From Thermoguttaceae bacterium (GTDB lineage Bacteria > Planctomycetota > Planctomycetia > Pirellulales > Thermoguttaceae), in contig JARKPK010000079.1 of assembly GCA_029975295.1 (NCBI GenBank), forward strand, positions 1 to 42,319: 42,319 nt of DNA, read 5' to 3'. Under the pieces are notes generated by a model. The model saw only the letters and a program-made list of their open reading frames with translations, had not been told where the DNA came from and searched no databases. A program made the translations under genes and the position numbers. Below are positions 8,197 to 17,084 of this stretch, piece by piece (positions within the stretch are counted from its first letter, which is position 1; each line of letters opens with the position of its first letter).

Positions 8197-8838
8197 GTGT
8201 CGCATATCTTGATCACCTCCGGCCCGACCCGCGAGTACATCGATCCGGTCCGCTATTTGACCAATGCTTCGAGCGGACGAATGGGGGCCGCCCTAGCCCG
8301 AGCGGCGTTGGAATTGGGCCACGCGGTTTCTATCGTGAGCGGTCCGGTCGAGGTCGATTATCCGGCCGAGGCGGCCCTTTTTCCCGTGGTGACCACCGCG
8401 GAAATGGCTGCTGCCTGTGCGGAGTTGTTTCCACACTGCGACGGTCTGATCGCCGCAGCGGCTCCCTGCGATTATCGCCCGCACACCGTGGCCGAACACA
8501 AGTTGCAGAAGTCGGGGCACGGACTAACGCTCGATCTGACCGAGACTGTTGACATCGTTGCCGGGCTCGCCGATCTGCGGCAGGGCCAGTGGTTGGTGGC
8601 CTTCGCGTTGGAAACCCGCGACGCCCATTTCCGCGCCATGCAGAAACTTCAGCGCAAGAGTTGCGATCTGATCTGCGTGAACGGCCCGGCGGCAATCCAT
8701 TCGGCGGACACCCGGGTAAGCGTCCTCGATCGCAACGGCATGGTGGTTGGAGAGTTCATGGGCGATAAGCAGGCGGTCGCCCGCGGCATCCTCGATGTGA
8801 TCGAGCGGCATCTCGTCCGCGGCTCGGCCACGGCGTGA
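8197..8838 (+). CDS. coaB: Phosphopantothenate--cysteine ligase (CoaB)
   Basis: It joins cysteine to 4'-phosphopantothenate, the step before CoaC. The GTG at 8197 starts directly before the domain (SHILITSGPTREYIDPVRYLTNASSGRMG), the diagnostic CoaB opening. The middle has AAAPCDYRP, where fused proteins have AAVADYRP, followed by lysine-bearing segments and the CDLICVNGP motif. The length of 213 residues matches the isolated ligase half. The open frame reaches upstream to 8041, but that part overlaps coaC out of frame and does not resemble CoaB. No strong ribosome site precedes the GTG, so reinitiation after coaC is likely. Confidence 0.9.
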   Translation: MSHILITSGPTREYIDPVRYLTNASSGRMGAALARAALELGHAVSIVSGPVEVDYPAEAALFPVVTTAEMAAACAELFPHCDGLIAAAAPCDYRPHTVAEHKLQKSGHGLTLDLTETVDIVAGLADLRQGQWLVAFALETRDAHFRAMQKLQRKSCDLICVNGPAAIHSADTRVSVLDRNGMVVGEFMGDKQAVARGILDVIERHLVRGSATA

Positions 8839-8893
8839 AGAATCCGAACAACGGCCGACATGCCGGCGGCGCCGCCGCGCGTTGCTTCCCGCG

Positions 8894-8923
8894 TTGCAAC
8901 GGCTCTGCGGACAAGGCTATATT
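8894..8923 (+). promoter_or_regulatory. Possible sigma70-type promoter for the PfkB kinase gene
   Basis: TTGCAA (8894-8899, four of six) and TATATT (8918-8923, five of six) are separated by 18 bases in the only AT-rich patch of the coaB-kinase gap. Start would be near 8930, about 115 bases before the kinase ATG. This suggests the kinase is transcribed apart from the coa genes. Confidence 0.45.
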
Positions 8924-9045
8924 GAGGCTCAATACGGAGCCTTTCTGGGGGCCTTACGCGGACGAACGACATTAGCGGCGAGGAGTGTCGTCGCAAAATC
9001 GCATCGGTTGCCTAAAGGTCAACATTCCAGCCGGAGGAGGAACGA

Positions 9046-10002
9046 ATGCCGATCGAATGCCTGAGCGCGGGCATACTCTTTGCCGACGTCGTAGGCTCGC
9101 CCATCGAACGTGCGCCGCAGGCAGGCGAACTTGTGCCGGCCGAGCGGATCGACCTGAGCCTCGGCGGCTGCGCAGCGAACGCCGCGCTGGATTTGGCCCG
9201 GCTCGGCGTGCAGGTGGGGGCGGCCGGATGCGTGGGAAATGACGTGTTCGGGCAATTCATCGTCGAACGGCTTCGCACCGGCGGCGTCGACGTCGCCGGC
9301 GTCCGCACTGTTTCCGGGCCGAATACAGCCTGCACGATGATCATCAATGTCCGCGGCGAAGATCGGCGCTTTGTCAGCAGCATCGGCGCCAACGCCGCAA
9401 TGGATGCAACGCACTTGCCCCAGGCTTGGCTGGCTGAAGCATCGGTCTTCTATTTGGGCGGCTACCTCATGTTGCCGGGTCTGGAAACCGCGGCCTTGGG
9501 CGAGGTGCTCCGGCAATTGCGCAGCCGAGGCTGCACGACGGTGATCGACGTGGTGTACGTCGGCAATCCTCAGTCCCTCGATGCGTTGTCGCTGATCTTG
9601 CCCCACACCGATTACTTCCTGCCCAACGACGACGAGGCGATCGCGCTGACCGGGCTAAGCGATCCGGTCGAACAGGCCGAGGCGTTCCGCCGCATGGGGG
9701 CAAAAACGGTGGTCATCACCCGCGGGGCCGAGGGCAGCGTGATCGTCGGGCCCGAGTTCCGTTTTCGCGCCGGCGTTTACCCGACCGAGTTCGTCGGCGG
9801 CACCGGCGCCGGCGACGCTTTTGACGCCGGTTTCATCATGGGCCTTCTGCGACGAGAAGACCCGGTCGGTTGCGTCCGCTGGGGCTCGGCCTTGGGCGCC
9901 AGTTGCGTCCGCGCCGCCAGCGCCACCGACGCCGTGTTCACCCGCGAAGAAGCGGAAGAGTTCATCGCCCGGCACCCGCTGCCGATCGATCCTTTGCCGT
10001 AG
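9046..10002 (+). CDS. PfkB-family carbohydrate kinase
   Basis: The 318-residue product is a ribokinase-like cytoplasmic kinase. It shows the N-terminal family signature with GGCAANAALDLARLG (40-54) and GCVGNDVFGQF (61-71), and the C-terminal signature FVGGTGAGDAFDAGF with the catalytic Asp257 and the anion hole GAGD. PNDDEA (193-198) and TRGAEGS (225-231) are the standard ATP-site segments. The start has an excellent ribosome site (GGAGGAGG). Sugar specificity cannot be read; candidates are ribose, fructose, adenosine or similar. It converges on the microcompartment pair, and no transporter or regulator is adjacent. Confidence 0.93.
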   Translation: MPIECLSAGILFADVVGSPIERAPQAGELVPAERIDLSLGGCAANAALDLARLGVQVGAAGCVGNDVFGQFIVERLRTGGVDVAGVRTVSGPNTACTMIINVRGEDRRFVSSIGANAAMDATHLPQAWLAEASVFYLGGYLMLPGLETAALGEVLRQLRSRGCTTVIDVVYVGNPQSLDALSLILPHTDYFLPNDDEAIALTGLSDPVEQAEAFRRMGAKTVVITRGAEGSVIVGPEFRFRAGVYPTEFVGGTGAGDAFDAGFIMGLLRREDPVGCVRWGSALGASCVRAASATDAVFTREEAEEFIARHPLPIDPLP

Positions 10003-10247
10003 AGCGTCCGAACGGCTTTCGACCGACCAGCGGGCTGATCGACCAATAGCAGGCCGCAGCCGCGCGCTGCCCGATCAAGGTCGCGGCCGCTGCGATCCGT
10101 TCACGGTCGGCCCATGCGCCGCGGCTCAGCAGAAGAGCAAGCAAAGCTGCCGGTCGTTGCGCCTCTGTTGAGCGGCCCGACGTGCTCGCCCGGCAAGCGT
10201 ACCGCAGGACGAACGACTCGGGCTGGCCACGGGGTCGCCGAAGCCGG

Positions 10248-10808
10248 TTACAGATAATCTGAGAACAGCTCGCGACTCGGGCGCGGAATCACCACATCGG
10301 ACACAAGAAGCCCGCGACGGCGAGCCTCTTCGGCGGCGGCCTGCATGCCCGCCCGAACATCCGAGACGCTGCCCGTCATCAGGCACAGCCCCTTTCCGCC
10401 CAGGGCCATGGCGATGTGAATGCGAATCAGCGTCACTCGTGCGGCCTTGGCGGCGCAATCGGCGGCGGCCAAAACAGCCGTGCCGCTGAACGTCTCCAAC
10501 ACGCCCAAGGCGCCGGCCTCGTCGGGGTGAAGGGCTACGGACTGCCCCAGTGCCGGAAATATCTGTTCATGGCAGTTGGGCACCACCAAGTGATCAATCA
10601 CCGCTTCGCCGGAAATCCGCAAGCCGGCCGCGATGCCCGACTCGACATCGCTGACCGAGCCGCCGACAACGATCAAGTACTTGCCCGAACAGATCGTCCG
10701 CGCGATCAGCAGTTCAACCTTGGCGGCCTTGAGCATCTCGTCTTCGACAAGATACCCAATCCCGACACTCGACAGTTCGATCGCGCCCACCGACTTATGA
10801 ATCGACAT
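10248..10808 (-). CDS. PduT-like tandem-domain bacterial microcompartment shell protein (BMC-T)
   Basis: The product has 186 residues with two BMC domains in tandem (about 5-85 and 97-180): VGAIELSSVGIGYLVEDEMLKAA in the first, LGVLETFSGTAVLAAADCAAKAA in the second, ending VIPRPSRELF. Such proteins form trimers that fill hexagonal positions in the shell. Residues 35-46 (ARTICSGKYLIV) align with the PduT segment SKTICPGKFLLM. Cys40 therefore matches the pore cysteine that holds a [4Fe-4S] cluster at the PduT trimer axis, implying electron transfer across a shell. The ATG at 10808 begins the domain; the longer frame to 11042 overlaps the PduS-like gene. It follows that gene by 100 bases on the same strand. 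Confidence 0.93.
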   Translation of the reverse strand: MSIHKSVGAIELSSVGIGYLVEDEMLKAAKVELLIARTICSGKYLIVVGGSVSDVESGIAAGLRISGEAVIDHLVVPNCHEQIFPALGQSVALHPDEAGALGVLETFSGTAVLAAADCAAKAARVTLIRIHIAMALGGKGLCLMTGSVSDVRAGMQAAAEEARRRGLLVSDVVIPRPSRELFSDYL

Positions 10809-10908
10809 CTCCGACCGCTCCGCATTCCCTTTGAAGATTGCATGCTCGCGCGACTGATTTCGACCGCTGCGGGGCTCAGCAGGCTCGCCGCCCCCTTCGG
10901 ATCGCAGG

Positions 10909-12240
10909 CTACTCCGCCTCAATCCAAACGACGCCCTTCTCGATGGCCCGCACAACGCCCGACACCGAAGCATGAACCGGTGCGCCCAAGGCCGGCTGAC
11001 CGTTGTTCTCCGGGGGGCGTCCCACGGCCTCGCCTCGCGCAACGCGCTGCCCGACCGAAACCGTGGGCCGACACTCCGCGCCGATATGCTGCTTCAGTTT
11101 GATTCCGACGCGCCCGGTCCGAACCAATTCCTCACGCAGCGGCCCGACGTTGCGGAAACCGGTCAGGCCCAACTTCTGCATCAAGCGTTTCATCGGGGCC
11201 TTGCGGTTCTCCAAATGGGCCGTAGCGCGATCGGGCCTAAAAGGCGGGTTCTCCCATCGGCGTTTCTCCGCGGCTAGGCGGCGTTTGTTCTGCGTGCAGA
11301 CGTTCTTCGGATCGAGGTCTTCCGGGCACGAGTAGAGACTGCACAAATTGCACTCGCAGCAGAACTGCGTGCCGATCACGTTCGCCTCGCCCACTTTATT
11401 GAAACCAAGGCTCCGCATCGCGGCGTGCGGCTCGATCGGATGTCCCAAGAGCCAGCGCGGGCAAAGTTCGGTGCAGAAGCTGCACTGATCGCAGGCGCTG
11501 CGCCCGATCCGCGCAATTTGCGACCAATCCTGCCTCCGTCGCCGAACGACGACATGGTCGCTCGGCAGCACGATCACCCCGCCGGTGGTTTTATCGACCA
11601 GGGCGTCGTGATTGTCTTCCAAATAACCCATCATCACGCCGCCGACCATATAGCAGGCGTCGCTCACCGTGGCGCCGCCCGCGGCGGCCACGCACTCGCG
11701 GAGCGTGATGCCCAGCGGCACGCGCAGCGTGACCGGCTCGGCCACAGCCCCGGCGACGGACAGGAACTTTTCGACGACCGGACGATGGGCGGCAACGGCG
11801 ACGTTCAACGCGGTTTCGACATTCATCACCACGGCGCCCACGGCCAGGGGGATTCCGCCCGGAGGCACCACGCGCCCCAGCACGTCGTACACCAAAATGA
11901 ACTCGTCGCCCGCCGGATAAGCGTCGCGAAGCGAAGCGGCCGATATGCCCGGCGGCGCCCGGCGTTCCACCAGTTCGATCACATCATGGTACTTTTCCTT
12001 GATGCCGATCTTGCCCTGCCGAGCGCCGACCAGTTGCATGGCCGCCGCCACGCCGGCCAGCACTTCGTCAATGTGCTCGCGGAGCACTTCTTTGTCTTTG
12101 TGCAGAAGCGGCTCGCACTCTGCGGCATTGAGCAGCACCGTGTCGGCCTTGGCCTTCAGTTTGACGTGCGTCGGAAAACCCGCGCCGCCGGCTCCGACCA
12201 CTCCGGCCTCGAAGATGTCAGACAGCGTTGGCTGGTTCAT
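10909..12240 (-). CDS. PduS/RnfC-like flavin and iron-sulfur electron-transfer protein of a microcompartment
   Basis: The product has 443 residues. The start at 12240 is preferred because it begins the family domain; an alternative lies 11 codons upstream. Order: Complex I 51-kDa-like NADH/FMN domain with GAGGAGFPTHVKL (16-28), an SLBB-like segment (about 165-200), two cysteine clusters (250-260 in CDQCSFCTELCP; 294-305 in CCECNLCSLYSCP) for [4Fe-4S] centres, and a C-terminal barrel-sandwich domain as in RnfC. PduS reduces cobalamin and regenerates cofactor inside the propanediol microcompartment and is thought to contact PduT. Immediate linkage to a PduT-like shell gene supports the same partnership, but no cobalamin enzyme or aldehyde pathway gene is nearby. 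Confidence 0.92.
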   Translation of the reverse strand: MNQPTLSDIFEAGVVGAGGAGFPTHVKLKAKADTVLLNAAECEPLLHKDKEVLREHIDEVLAGVAAAMQLVGARQGKIGIKEKYHDVIELVERRAPPGISAASLRDAYPAGDEFILVYDVLGRVVPPGGIPLAVGAVVMNVETALNVAVAAHRPVVEKFLSVAGAVAEPVTLRVPLGITLRECVAAAGGATVSDACYMVGGVMMGYLEDNHDALVDKTTGGVIVLPSDHVVVRRRRQDWSQIARIGRSACDQCSFCTELCPRWLLGHPIEPHAAMRSLGFNKVGEANVIGTQFCCECNLCSLYSCPEDLDPKNVCTQNKRRLAAEKRRWENPPFRPDRATAHLENRKAPMKRLMQKLGLTGFRNVGPLREELVRTGRVGIKLKQHIGAECRPTVSVGQRVARGEAVGRPPENNGQPALGAPVHASVSGVVRAIEKGVVWIEAE

Positions 12241-12516
12241 GCAATCCACTGACCTGCAATAACGGACTTCCAAATCGCCCGAGGTTGTTCCGCTGAGCCT
12301 TGCTCAGGCCGCGGGAGCATGGGCTGTTCGGCGGCGCCGCCGCGACGATCGTGCCGATCGATCGGAACGCCAAGATGTGTGCGCGACTGTTTCCCTCAGA
12401 AGAGCCATGCCGTAAGGCCGGCGGGCGAACGGCCGTCATCGCCTCCGACGACGTCCCCGTTTCTGCATTTCTGAGCCGAGAACCCCGGATGGAAACACAC
12501 TGGCTGAAAACCGCCA

Positions 12517-12554
12517 AGCAGTTCGGTTCTCTGCTCCACGCCGCCGAACTGCTT
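12517..12554. promoter_or_regulatory. 11-bp inverted repeat, possible operator or terminator hairpin
   Basis: AAGCAGTTCGG (12517-12527) and CCGAACTGCTT (12544-12554) are exact reverse complements with a 16-base spacer. The right arm abuts TTGCCT at 12554-12559, a possible -35. As an operator it could repress the rightward gene; as RNA on the plus strand it would be followed by a pyrimidine-rich stretch and could terminate transcription. Confidence 0.4.
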
Positions 12555-12581
12555 TGCCTTTTCCTCAGCCTTGTTTAGTAT
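12554..12581 (+). promoter_or_regulatory. Possible promoter for the SHD1 gene
   Basis: TTGCCT (12554-12559) and TAGTAT (12576-12581), 16 bases apart, each match consensus at four of six positions in a locally AT-rich stretch. The distance to the ATG at 12951 is about 360 bases, so this is weak. Confidence 0.22.
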
Positions 12582-12950
12582 AGCTTGAAATTGCGCGCTT
12601 TTGCACTCTCAGTTTCGAGGCAATCGATCCTAAATCTCTGCCGTGACGACCAAAGACTCCCACGGCGCGGCGGCGGGTTCCGTCGGCGATTCGGTCCCCA
12701 AAGATCGCTGCACAACTGGCCCGCCGGTCGTTTGCCGCGTAGGATAATAGGCGGCCAATCGCGTTTGGCGACGACGGCGAGTCCCTTTTACGGATCGCGT
12801 CGAAGGCATTTTTTCGAGACAGCCTTCTGTCCGCAGGAATCGGCCGCACTTCCTTCGGACTTCTTGTTTGAGCTGAAGATTTGCCGCGTCGGCCTGGTGG
12901 CGTCGGGTTCGTTTCGTTTACCGCTTACGTTGCAGCAAATGAGGGTTGCC

Positions 12951-13877
12951 ATGAAACAGGTTATCACCGTTGCTCTGATCGCGGCCGTCGCGGCCATCGC
13001 GACGACCTCGGCATGGGGGCGCACTTGGACCGATTCGACGGGCAATTACCAGGTCGAAGCCGAATTGATTGCCTTCAACGACGAACAGGTCGTCCTCAAG
13101 CGGACCGACGGCCACTTGCTGGTCGTGCCCCTTAGCCGCATCTCCAAGGAGGACCAAGAGTACTTGCAGTCGAAGGAAGGCGACCAAGCCCGCAAAGCCG
13201 CCGACGCCGCTCAAACGTGGACCTTGGCCTCGGGCATGAAAGTCGTCGGCAAGGTTGTCGATTATGCCCGGCGCGACGTCACCATCCAGCGCCGGCGCGG
13301 CAAGATCTACGTGAATGATCGGCTCTTCGACAATCTTCCGGATCTCTATCAAAAAGCGCTGCCCCGAATTGTCGCGCATTTTGAGAAGGCTGAAATCCCG
13401 GACCGTGCCGCCTTCGAGGCTTGGGTGCTTTCTCTGCGAGGACAGCCGCGCACGTTCACCTTCGAAGGCGTGGTGCTTGAGGTGGAAGGCGGCGACGAGT
13501 ACACCGTGCCCTTTTTCTTCTTCGCCGATGCCGATCGGAAATCCCTTCAGGCCGGATGGGAACGGTGGTTGGCCGCCGAAAAAGACCGCGCCAAGCAAGA
13601 ACAAGAGGCCTTCTTGTTGCAGTCGCAGGCGCAGGCCTATCAACAAGATCGCATGGCGGATCGAGAGATCGCCATGATGCAACTGCAACTGCAAGCCTAT
13701 CAGGCGGGATTGTTTGATCTTTGGGAAGTGCGGCTAATTCCGCAGCGCCCGGCGGCGGGGCCCCCGTTGTGGGTCGTCGTGCCCGGGCGAGATAGCCGCA
13801 GCGCCGTGGCCCAAGCATTGCAGATGAACCCCGGCTATGCGGCCGGCCCAGTGAGCCGCGTGACCAGACGGTTTTGA
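12951..13877 (+). CDS. Exported SHD1-domain protein
   Basis: The product has 308 residues. The ATG at 12951 has GAGG six bases upstream and begins a signal peptide (MKQVITVALIAAVAAIATTSAWG). Residues about 24-72 (RTWTDSTGNYQVEAELI, then LVVPLSRISKEDQEYL) match the SLA1 homology domain 1, which is greatly expanded in planctomycete exported proteins. Residues 87-141 contain a second segment with VVGKVVDYARRDVTIQ, possibly a related beta-rich domain. Residues about 205-245 are Gln/Glu-rich and probably helical or coiled coil. No catalytic motif is visible. SHD1 binds peptide or ubiquitin-like partners in eukaryotes; its bacterial role is unknown. It converges on the alkaline phosphatase gene (74-base gap). 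Confidence 0.8.
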   Translation: MKQVITVALIAAVAAIATTSAWGRTWTDSTGNYQVEAELIAFNDEQVVLKRTDGHLLVVPLSRISKEDQEYLQSKEGDQARKAADAAQTWTLASGMKVVGKVVDYARRDVTIQRRRGKIYVNDRLFDNLPDLYQKALPRIVAHFEKAEIPDRAAFEAWVLSLRGQPRTFTFEGVVLEVEGGDEYTVPFFFFADADRKSLQAGWERWLAAEKDRAKQEQEAFLLQSQAQAYQQDRMADREIAMMQLQLQAYQAGLFDLWEVRLIPQRPAAGPPLWVVVPGRDSRSAVAQALQMNPGYAAGPVSRVTRRF

Positions 13878-13951
13878 GCAGGGCAAGGGCGAGCAAAACC
13901 ATCGGCGGCGGGCCAGCCGGGCAGCTTAGGGCCGACCTACTCGCCAGCGGT

Positions 13952-15634
13952 CTATTCGCCCTTGATGCGGCGGACGGCCTGTTGGGGAATATAGATTTTG
14001 CCCGTCTCGGCGATCTGGACCACTACGCCTTCCAACGCAATCTCTGCGCCGCCGATCCGCAGAATGTTTTTGTTGATCGGCAACTCGGCGGTCGCGTTCT
14101 GATGACGAATTCGAGCTATTGGATTGGTTGGTTCCGCCTTGTCGATCTCAACCTCGTGCGAGGCGAAAACGGAACCGACCTCGACGAAAAGCCGTCGAGT
14201 CGTCGCGTCTAAATCGACGCCCATCGCTCGGGCCATGCGTCGGGCTAATTCGGGCTGATCGAATGTTCCCACGGGCCGATCGGGGCCGAAGGCGTGCAAC
14301 GGCACGTCGCCGCCGGCATGACCGTGCGTTGTCCAGCCCAAAACGGTATGGCGCGGACAAAGCACCTCGCCGAACGCATTCTGCGGATCGCCTTTGTCGC
14401 GGACGGCGACCGACAAGATCTGCTGCGCCTCGTCCTCGCTAATCTCCAGGCCCCAGCCCTCTTTGACCACGCGCCGCACCGCGTCGGGCGAAATCCCCTT
14501 CACATCAAGCTTCTTGCCGTCAGGCCCCATGCTCAGTTGCCGCCACAGTTCGACGGCCGAGCACCGCATCTTGCGCAACGGTTCAACCAAGTCGGCAATG
14601 GTCGTTTGCGGATAGGTCTTGCTCGTTCGCATGTTGCCGATCGACATGCCGCCCGTGTTGTGATCCGATAGCGCAATCAGCAGCGTTTGCCCATCGCGAC
14701 GCGCAAACTCCAACGCCACCGCCACGGCCTCGTCGTAGGCGATCAGATCGCTGAGCATATGGGCCGGATCATTCGCATGGCAGGCCCAGTCCACCTGGCT
14801 TCCCTCGACCATGAGAAAGAACCCGTCCTCGTCGGCCGAGAGCAGCTCGATCGCCTTGCGGGTCATCTCGGCCAGAGTCGGCTCCGCGGGCGCGCGCCGC
14901 GGCCGATCGATCTCGGGGGCCATCGGGCCGAGGGAGAACAGACCGAACACCTTGTTCCCGCCGGCCTTGAGCAACTGCTCGCGGTCCGTCGGAATTTGAT
15001 AGCCGCGCTGCCGAAGCGCTTCGATCAAATCCTCATCGTCGCGCCGCGCGCCGCCGGCCGCCTTGGGCATTGCGAAATCGCGCCCGCCGCCTAATACCAC
15101 GTTCACCCCTTGGTGAACGGCCTGCTCCATAATCTCCTCTTCAAATCTCCGCGAGGTCACATGCGCCATGAACGCAGCCGGGGTGGCATGCGTCACACGC
15201 GATGTCGCCACGATGCCCGTTGCCTTGCCTTGCAACCGTGCTGCTTCGAGCAACGTAGCCAACGGGCGCAGTTGCTCGTCGGCGGATGGGGGAGAAACGG
15301 TCACCGTCTTCACGCTCGGGGCCACGCCGATCAACTTATCGTTGGTGAAGTGGCCCGTGGCAAACGCCGTCGCTGCGGGAGCCGAGTCGGCAATGACCGA
15401 ATCGGCGATATACGTTTTCACCGAGCCGCACCGAATCTCGTCGATCGCCAACGGCGTTCCCTTGAACCACCGCGCCAGTGTGTATTGCTCCGCCGAGCAT
15501 CCATCGACAATCAACAGAACGACGTTCTTAACCACGACCGGGCGTGCTTCGGCTCCAAACGCCGACGCCGCCAACGGCTCCAGAACCGCAACGACGATGA
15601 TCCAACGGAATGCTAATAAGCTCAACCGGCGCAT
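13952..15634 (-). CDS. Exported alkaline phosphatase (PhoA superfamily)
   Basis: The product has 560 residues, starting at the ATG at 15634 that opens a signal peptide (MRRLSLLAFRW and hydrophobic core ending SAFGA). It is a periplasmic phosphomonoesterase. Metal and catalytic residues align with E. coli PhoA: Asp in LLIVDGCSAEQ, the nucleophilic Ser in ADSAPAATAF, Glu/Asp/His in MVEGSQVDWACHANDP, Asp-His in LSDHNTGG, and His in HGHAGGD. The Mg site reads THATPAAFMAHV, with His where E. coli has Asp153; this change, with Trp at position 328, is the Bacillus/mammalian type. About 85 residues after the core form an extra beta-rich tail. It lies 253 bases downstream of a metallophosphoesterase gene on the same strand. 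Confidence 0.93.
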   Translation of the reverse strand: MRRLSLLAFRWIIVVAVLEPLAASAFGAEARPVVVKNVVLLIVDGCSAEQYTLARWFKGTPLAIDEIRCGSVKTYIADSVIADSAPAATAFATGHFTNDKLIGVAPSVKTVTVSPPSADEQLRPLATLLEAARLQGKATGIVATSRVTHATPAAFMAHVTSRRFEEEIMEQAVHQGVNVVLGGGRDFAMPKAAGGARRDDEDLIEALRQRGYQIPTDREQLLKAGGNKVFGLFSLGPMAPEIDRPRRAPAEPTLAEMTRKAIELLSADEDGFFLMVEGSQVDWACHANDPAHMLSDLIAYDEAVAVALEFARRDGQTLLIALSDHNTGGMSIGNMRTSKTYPQTTIADLVEPLRKMRCSAVELWRQLSMGPDGKKLDVKGISPDAVRRVVKEGWGLEISEDEAQQILSVAVRDKGDPQNAFGEVLCPRHTVLGWTTHGHAGGDVPLHAFGPDRPVGTFDQPELARRMARAMGVDLDATTRRLFVEVGSVFASHEVEIDKAEPTNPIARIRHQNATAELPINKNILRIGGAEIALEGVVVQIAETGKIYIPQQAVRRIKGE

Positions 15635-15887
15635 AAACCCTGCTCCACAAGCCAGAATAACGGACGGGAACCGACGGCCTGATTCTACCATGAACGAGTC
15701 GGGCTTGCCTCAGGGCCGCTCGGCGCGCATCGCAGCTCCGCGTCATCACCGAAAACTGGCGGCTGCGCGGCCCGCCTCGTTCGAACGTCTTTCGGCCACT
15801 GCTAAGCCGTCACTGTGCGTGCAGAATCCAACCCAACCCGATAGTAATTCGCAATTGCCGCTTTCCCGGGCGCCCGGAAGGCCGCGG

Positions 15888-16868
15888 TTACTCCTGTCGC
15901 TCGGCGGTGCCGGCGGTTGCCTTCGCCTTCCAGCCGAAGGTCCGATACTCGTGTTGGAACGAACCGTTGCTCCGCGCATCGATCATTCCGTAGCCCTCGT
16001 CGAAGCCCTTGTGCGGCCCCTTCCACCAAGCACCCGAAACGGCCCCGTCGCAGATAAACGTGATGCCGCGATAATCGACGCGATCAATCTCATGAATGTG
16101 GCCCGACAAGGCCAGCTTGACGTTATGGGCGGCCAGAAGCTGCGTGACTTTCTGCGCGTCGCGGCACATCGAATTAGCGAGCACTTCGTAGCCCGTCTCT
16201 TTCGACGGGCGATTAAAGATCGTGACCGTCATGATCGGAATGTGCGTTACCACGCAGGCAGGCATCGCGGCCGGCTTCTCATTGAGCGAACGGGTCAGCC
16301 AATCGAACTGCGCCTCGTCAATGTAGCCCTGATAAAGCTTCCCTTCGGTCGAGGGCTGAATCGAATCGAGTACATAGAACCGCCAACCTTTGTGATCGAA
16401 CGAGTAATACGTTCGCGGCAGCCCGAGCTCTTCCAAGAACATTGCCTTCCCGTAAAGCGGCGTCGCCGGCGTCACCCCTTTCTTTCCGCCCCAGCCGAAA
16501 ACGTCGTGGTTGCCCATGCAGTGGCGGACCGGTATGTTCGTATGGTCGGCCAATGTCTTCTTCAGCAGCGCGAACAACGACTTGGCCCGCGGCAGGTCTT
16601 GCTTGAAGACATCGCGCACCAAGTCGCCGCCCGTGAGGATAAAATCGGGCTTCGGACGCAGGGCCTCAATCGACTTTAGGCATTGGATCAATCCTTCCGT
16701 CGCATTCAGCTCCGGTTGAACATGGATGTCGGTGAGATGAACGAATCGAAACCCGGGTGCAGCCGCTGTTGCGCGCGGCTCGCCCGCCATGGCTCTCGGC
16801 GCAGCGAGCCATGCCCCGACAGCCGAAAGAGCGCCCAAGAACCCGCGACGAGAAACATTCTGATCCAT
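15888..16868 (-). CDS. Tat-exported metallophosphoesterase (calcineurin-like)
   Basis: The product has 326 residues, starting at the ATG at 16868, which has GAGAGAGG upstream and directly begins a twin-arginine signal (SRRGFLGALS, AMAGE cleavage region). The dinuclear-metal motifs are in order: DIH (47-49), GGD (80-82), GNHD (119-122), a His in VVTHIPI, and GHIH in LALSGHIHEID. The family hydrolyses phosphomono- or diesters, including nucleotides and phospholipid head groups; the substrate is not evident. The longer open frame to 17273 overlaps the giant gene and is not coding. With the alkaline phosphatase downstream it makes a pair of exported phosphatases by different routes (Tat and probably Sec). 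Confidence 0.92.
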   Translation of the reverse strand: MDQNVSRRGFLGALSAVGAWLAAPRAMAGEPRATAAAPGFRFVHLTDIHVQPELNATEGLIQCLKSIEALRPKPDFILTGGDLVRDVFKQDLPRAKSLFALLKKTLADHTNIPVRHCMGNHDVFGWGGKKGVTPATPLYGKAMFLEELGLPRTYYSFDHKGWRFYVLDSIQPSTEGKLYQGYIDEAQFDWLTRSLNEKPAAMPACVVTHIPIMTVTIFNRPSKETGYEVLANSMCRDAQKVTQLLAAHNVKLALSGHIHEIDRVDYRGITFICDGAVSGAWWKGPHKGFDEGYGMIDARSNGSFQHEYRTFGWKAKATAGTAERQE

Positions 16869-17084
16869 TGCGAAAGATCCTCTCTCTTGATCGATGGTCC
16901 GAAGTTGCAGCAATGGCCCGACGCAACCGCGCCGCCGATTGTCGGATCGACGCGGCCAGCTCGCCCGGCCATGTCGTCCTCGAACGCAGCGAGCACCTCG
17001 GACGGATTGGCCGGCAAGGTCGTCGCGGCCCCCGATGCCGAATTGCCGCACTGCCGTATCAGCCGGAAGCGGCACCCAATCCAC

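Larger units (their letters stand above)
12241..12950. other. Divergent intergenic region between the microcompartment pair and the SHD1 gene
   Basis: No supported gene lies in these 710 bases; short frames lack ribosome sites and family features. The visible structure is a perfect inverted repeat with a possible promoter next to it (12517-12581). The last 370 bases would be an unusually long leader for the SHD1 gene if that promoter is used. Confidence 0.55.

Noticed and set aside
8859-8882. GC-rich palindrome after coaB as a terminator
   Set aside because: Self-complementary without a proper loop and with no T-run; not distinguishable from local GC repetition.
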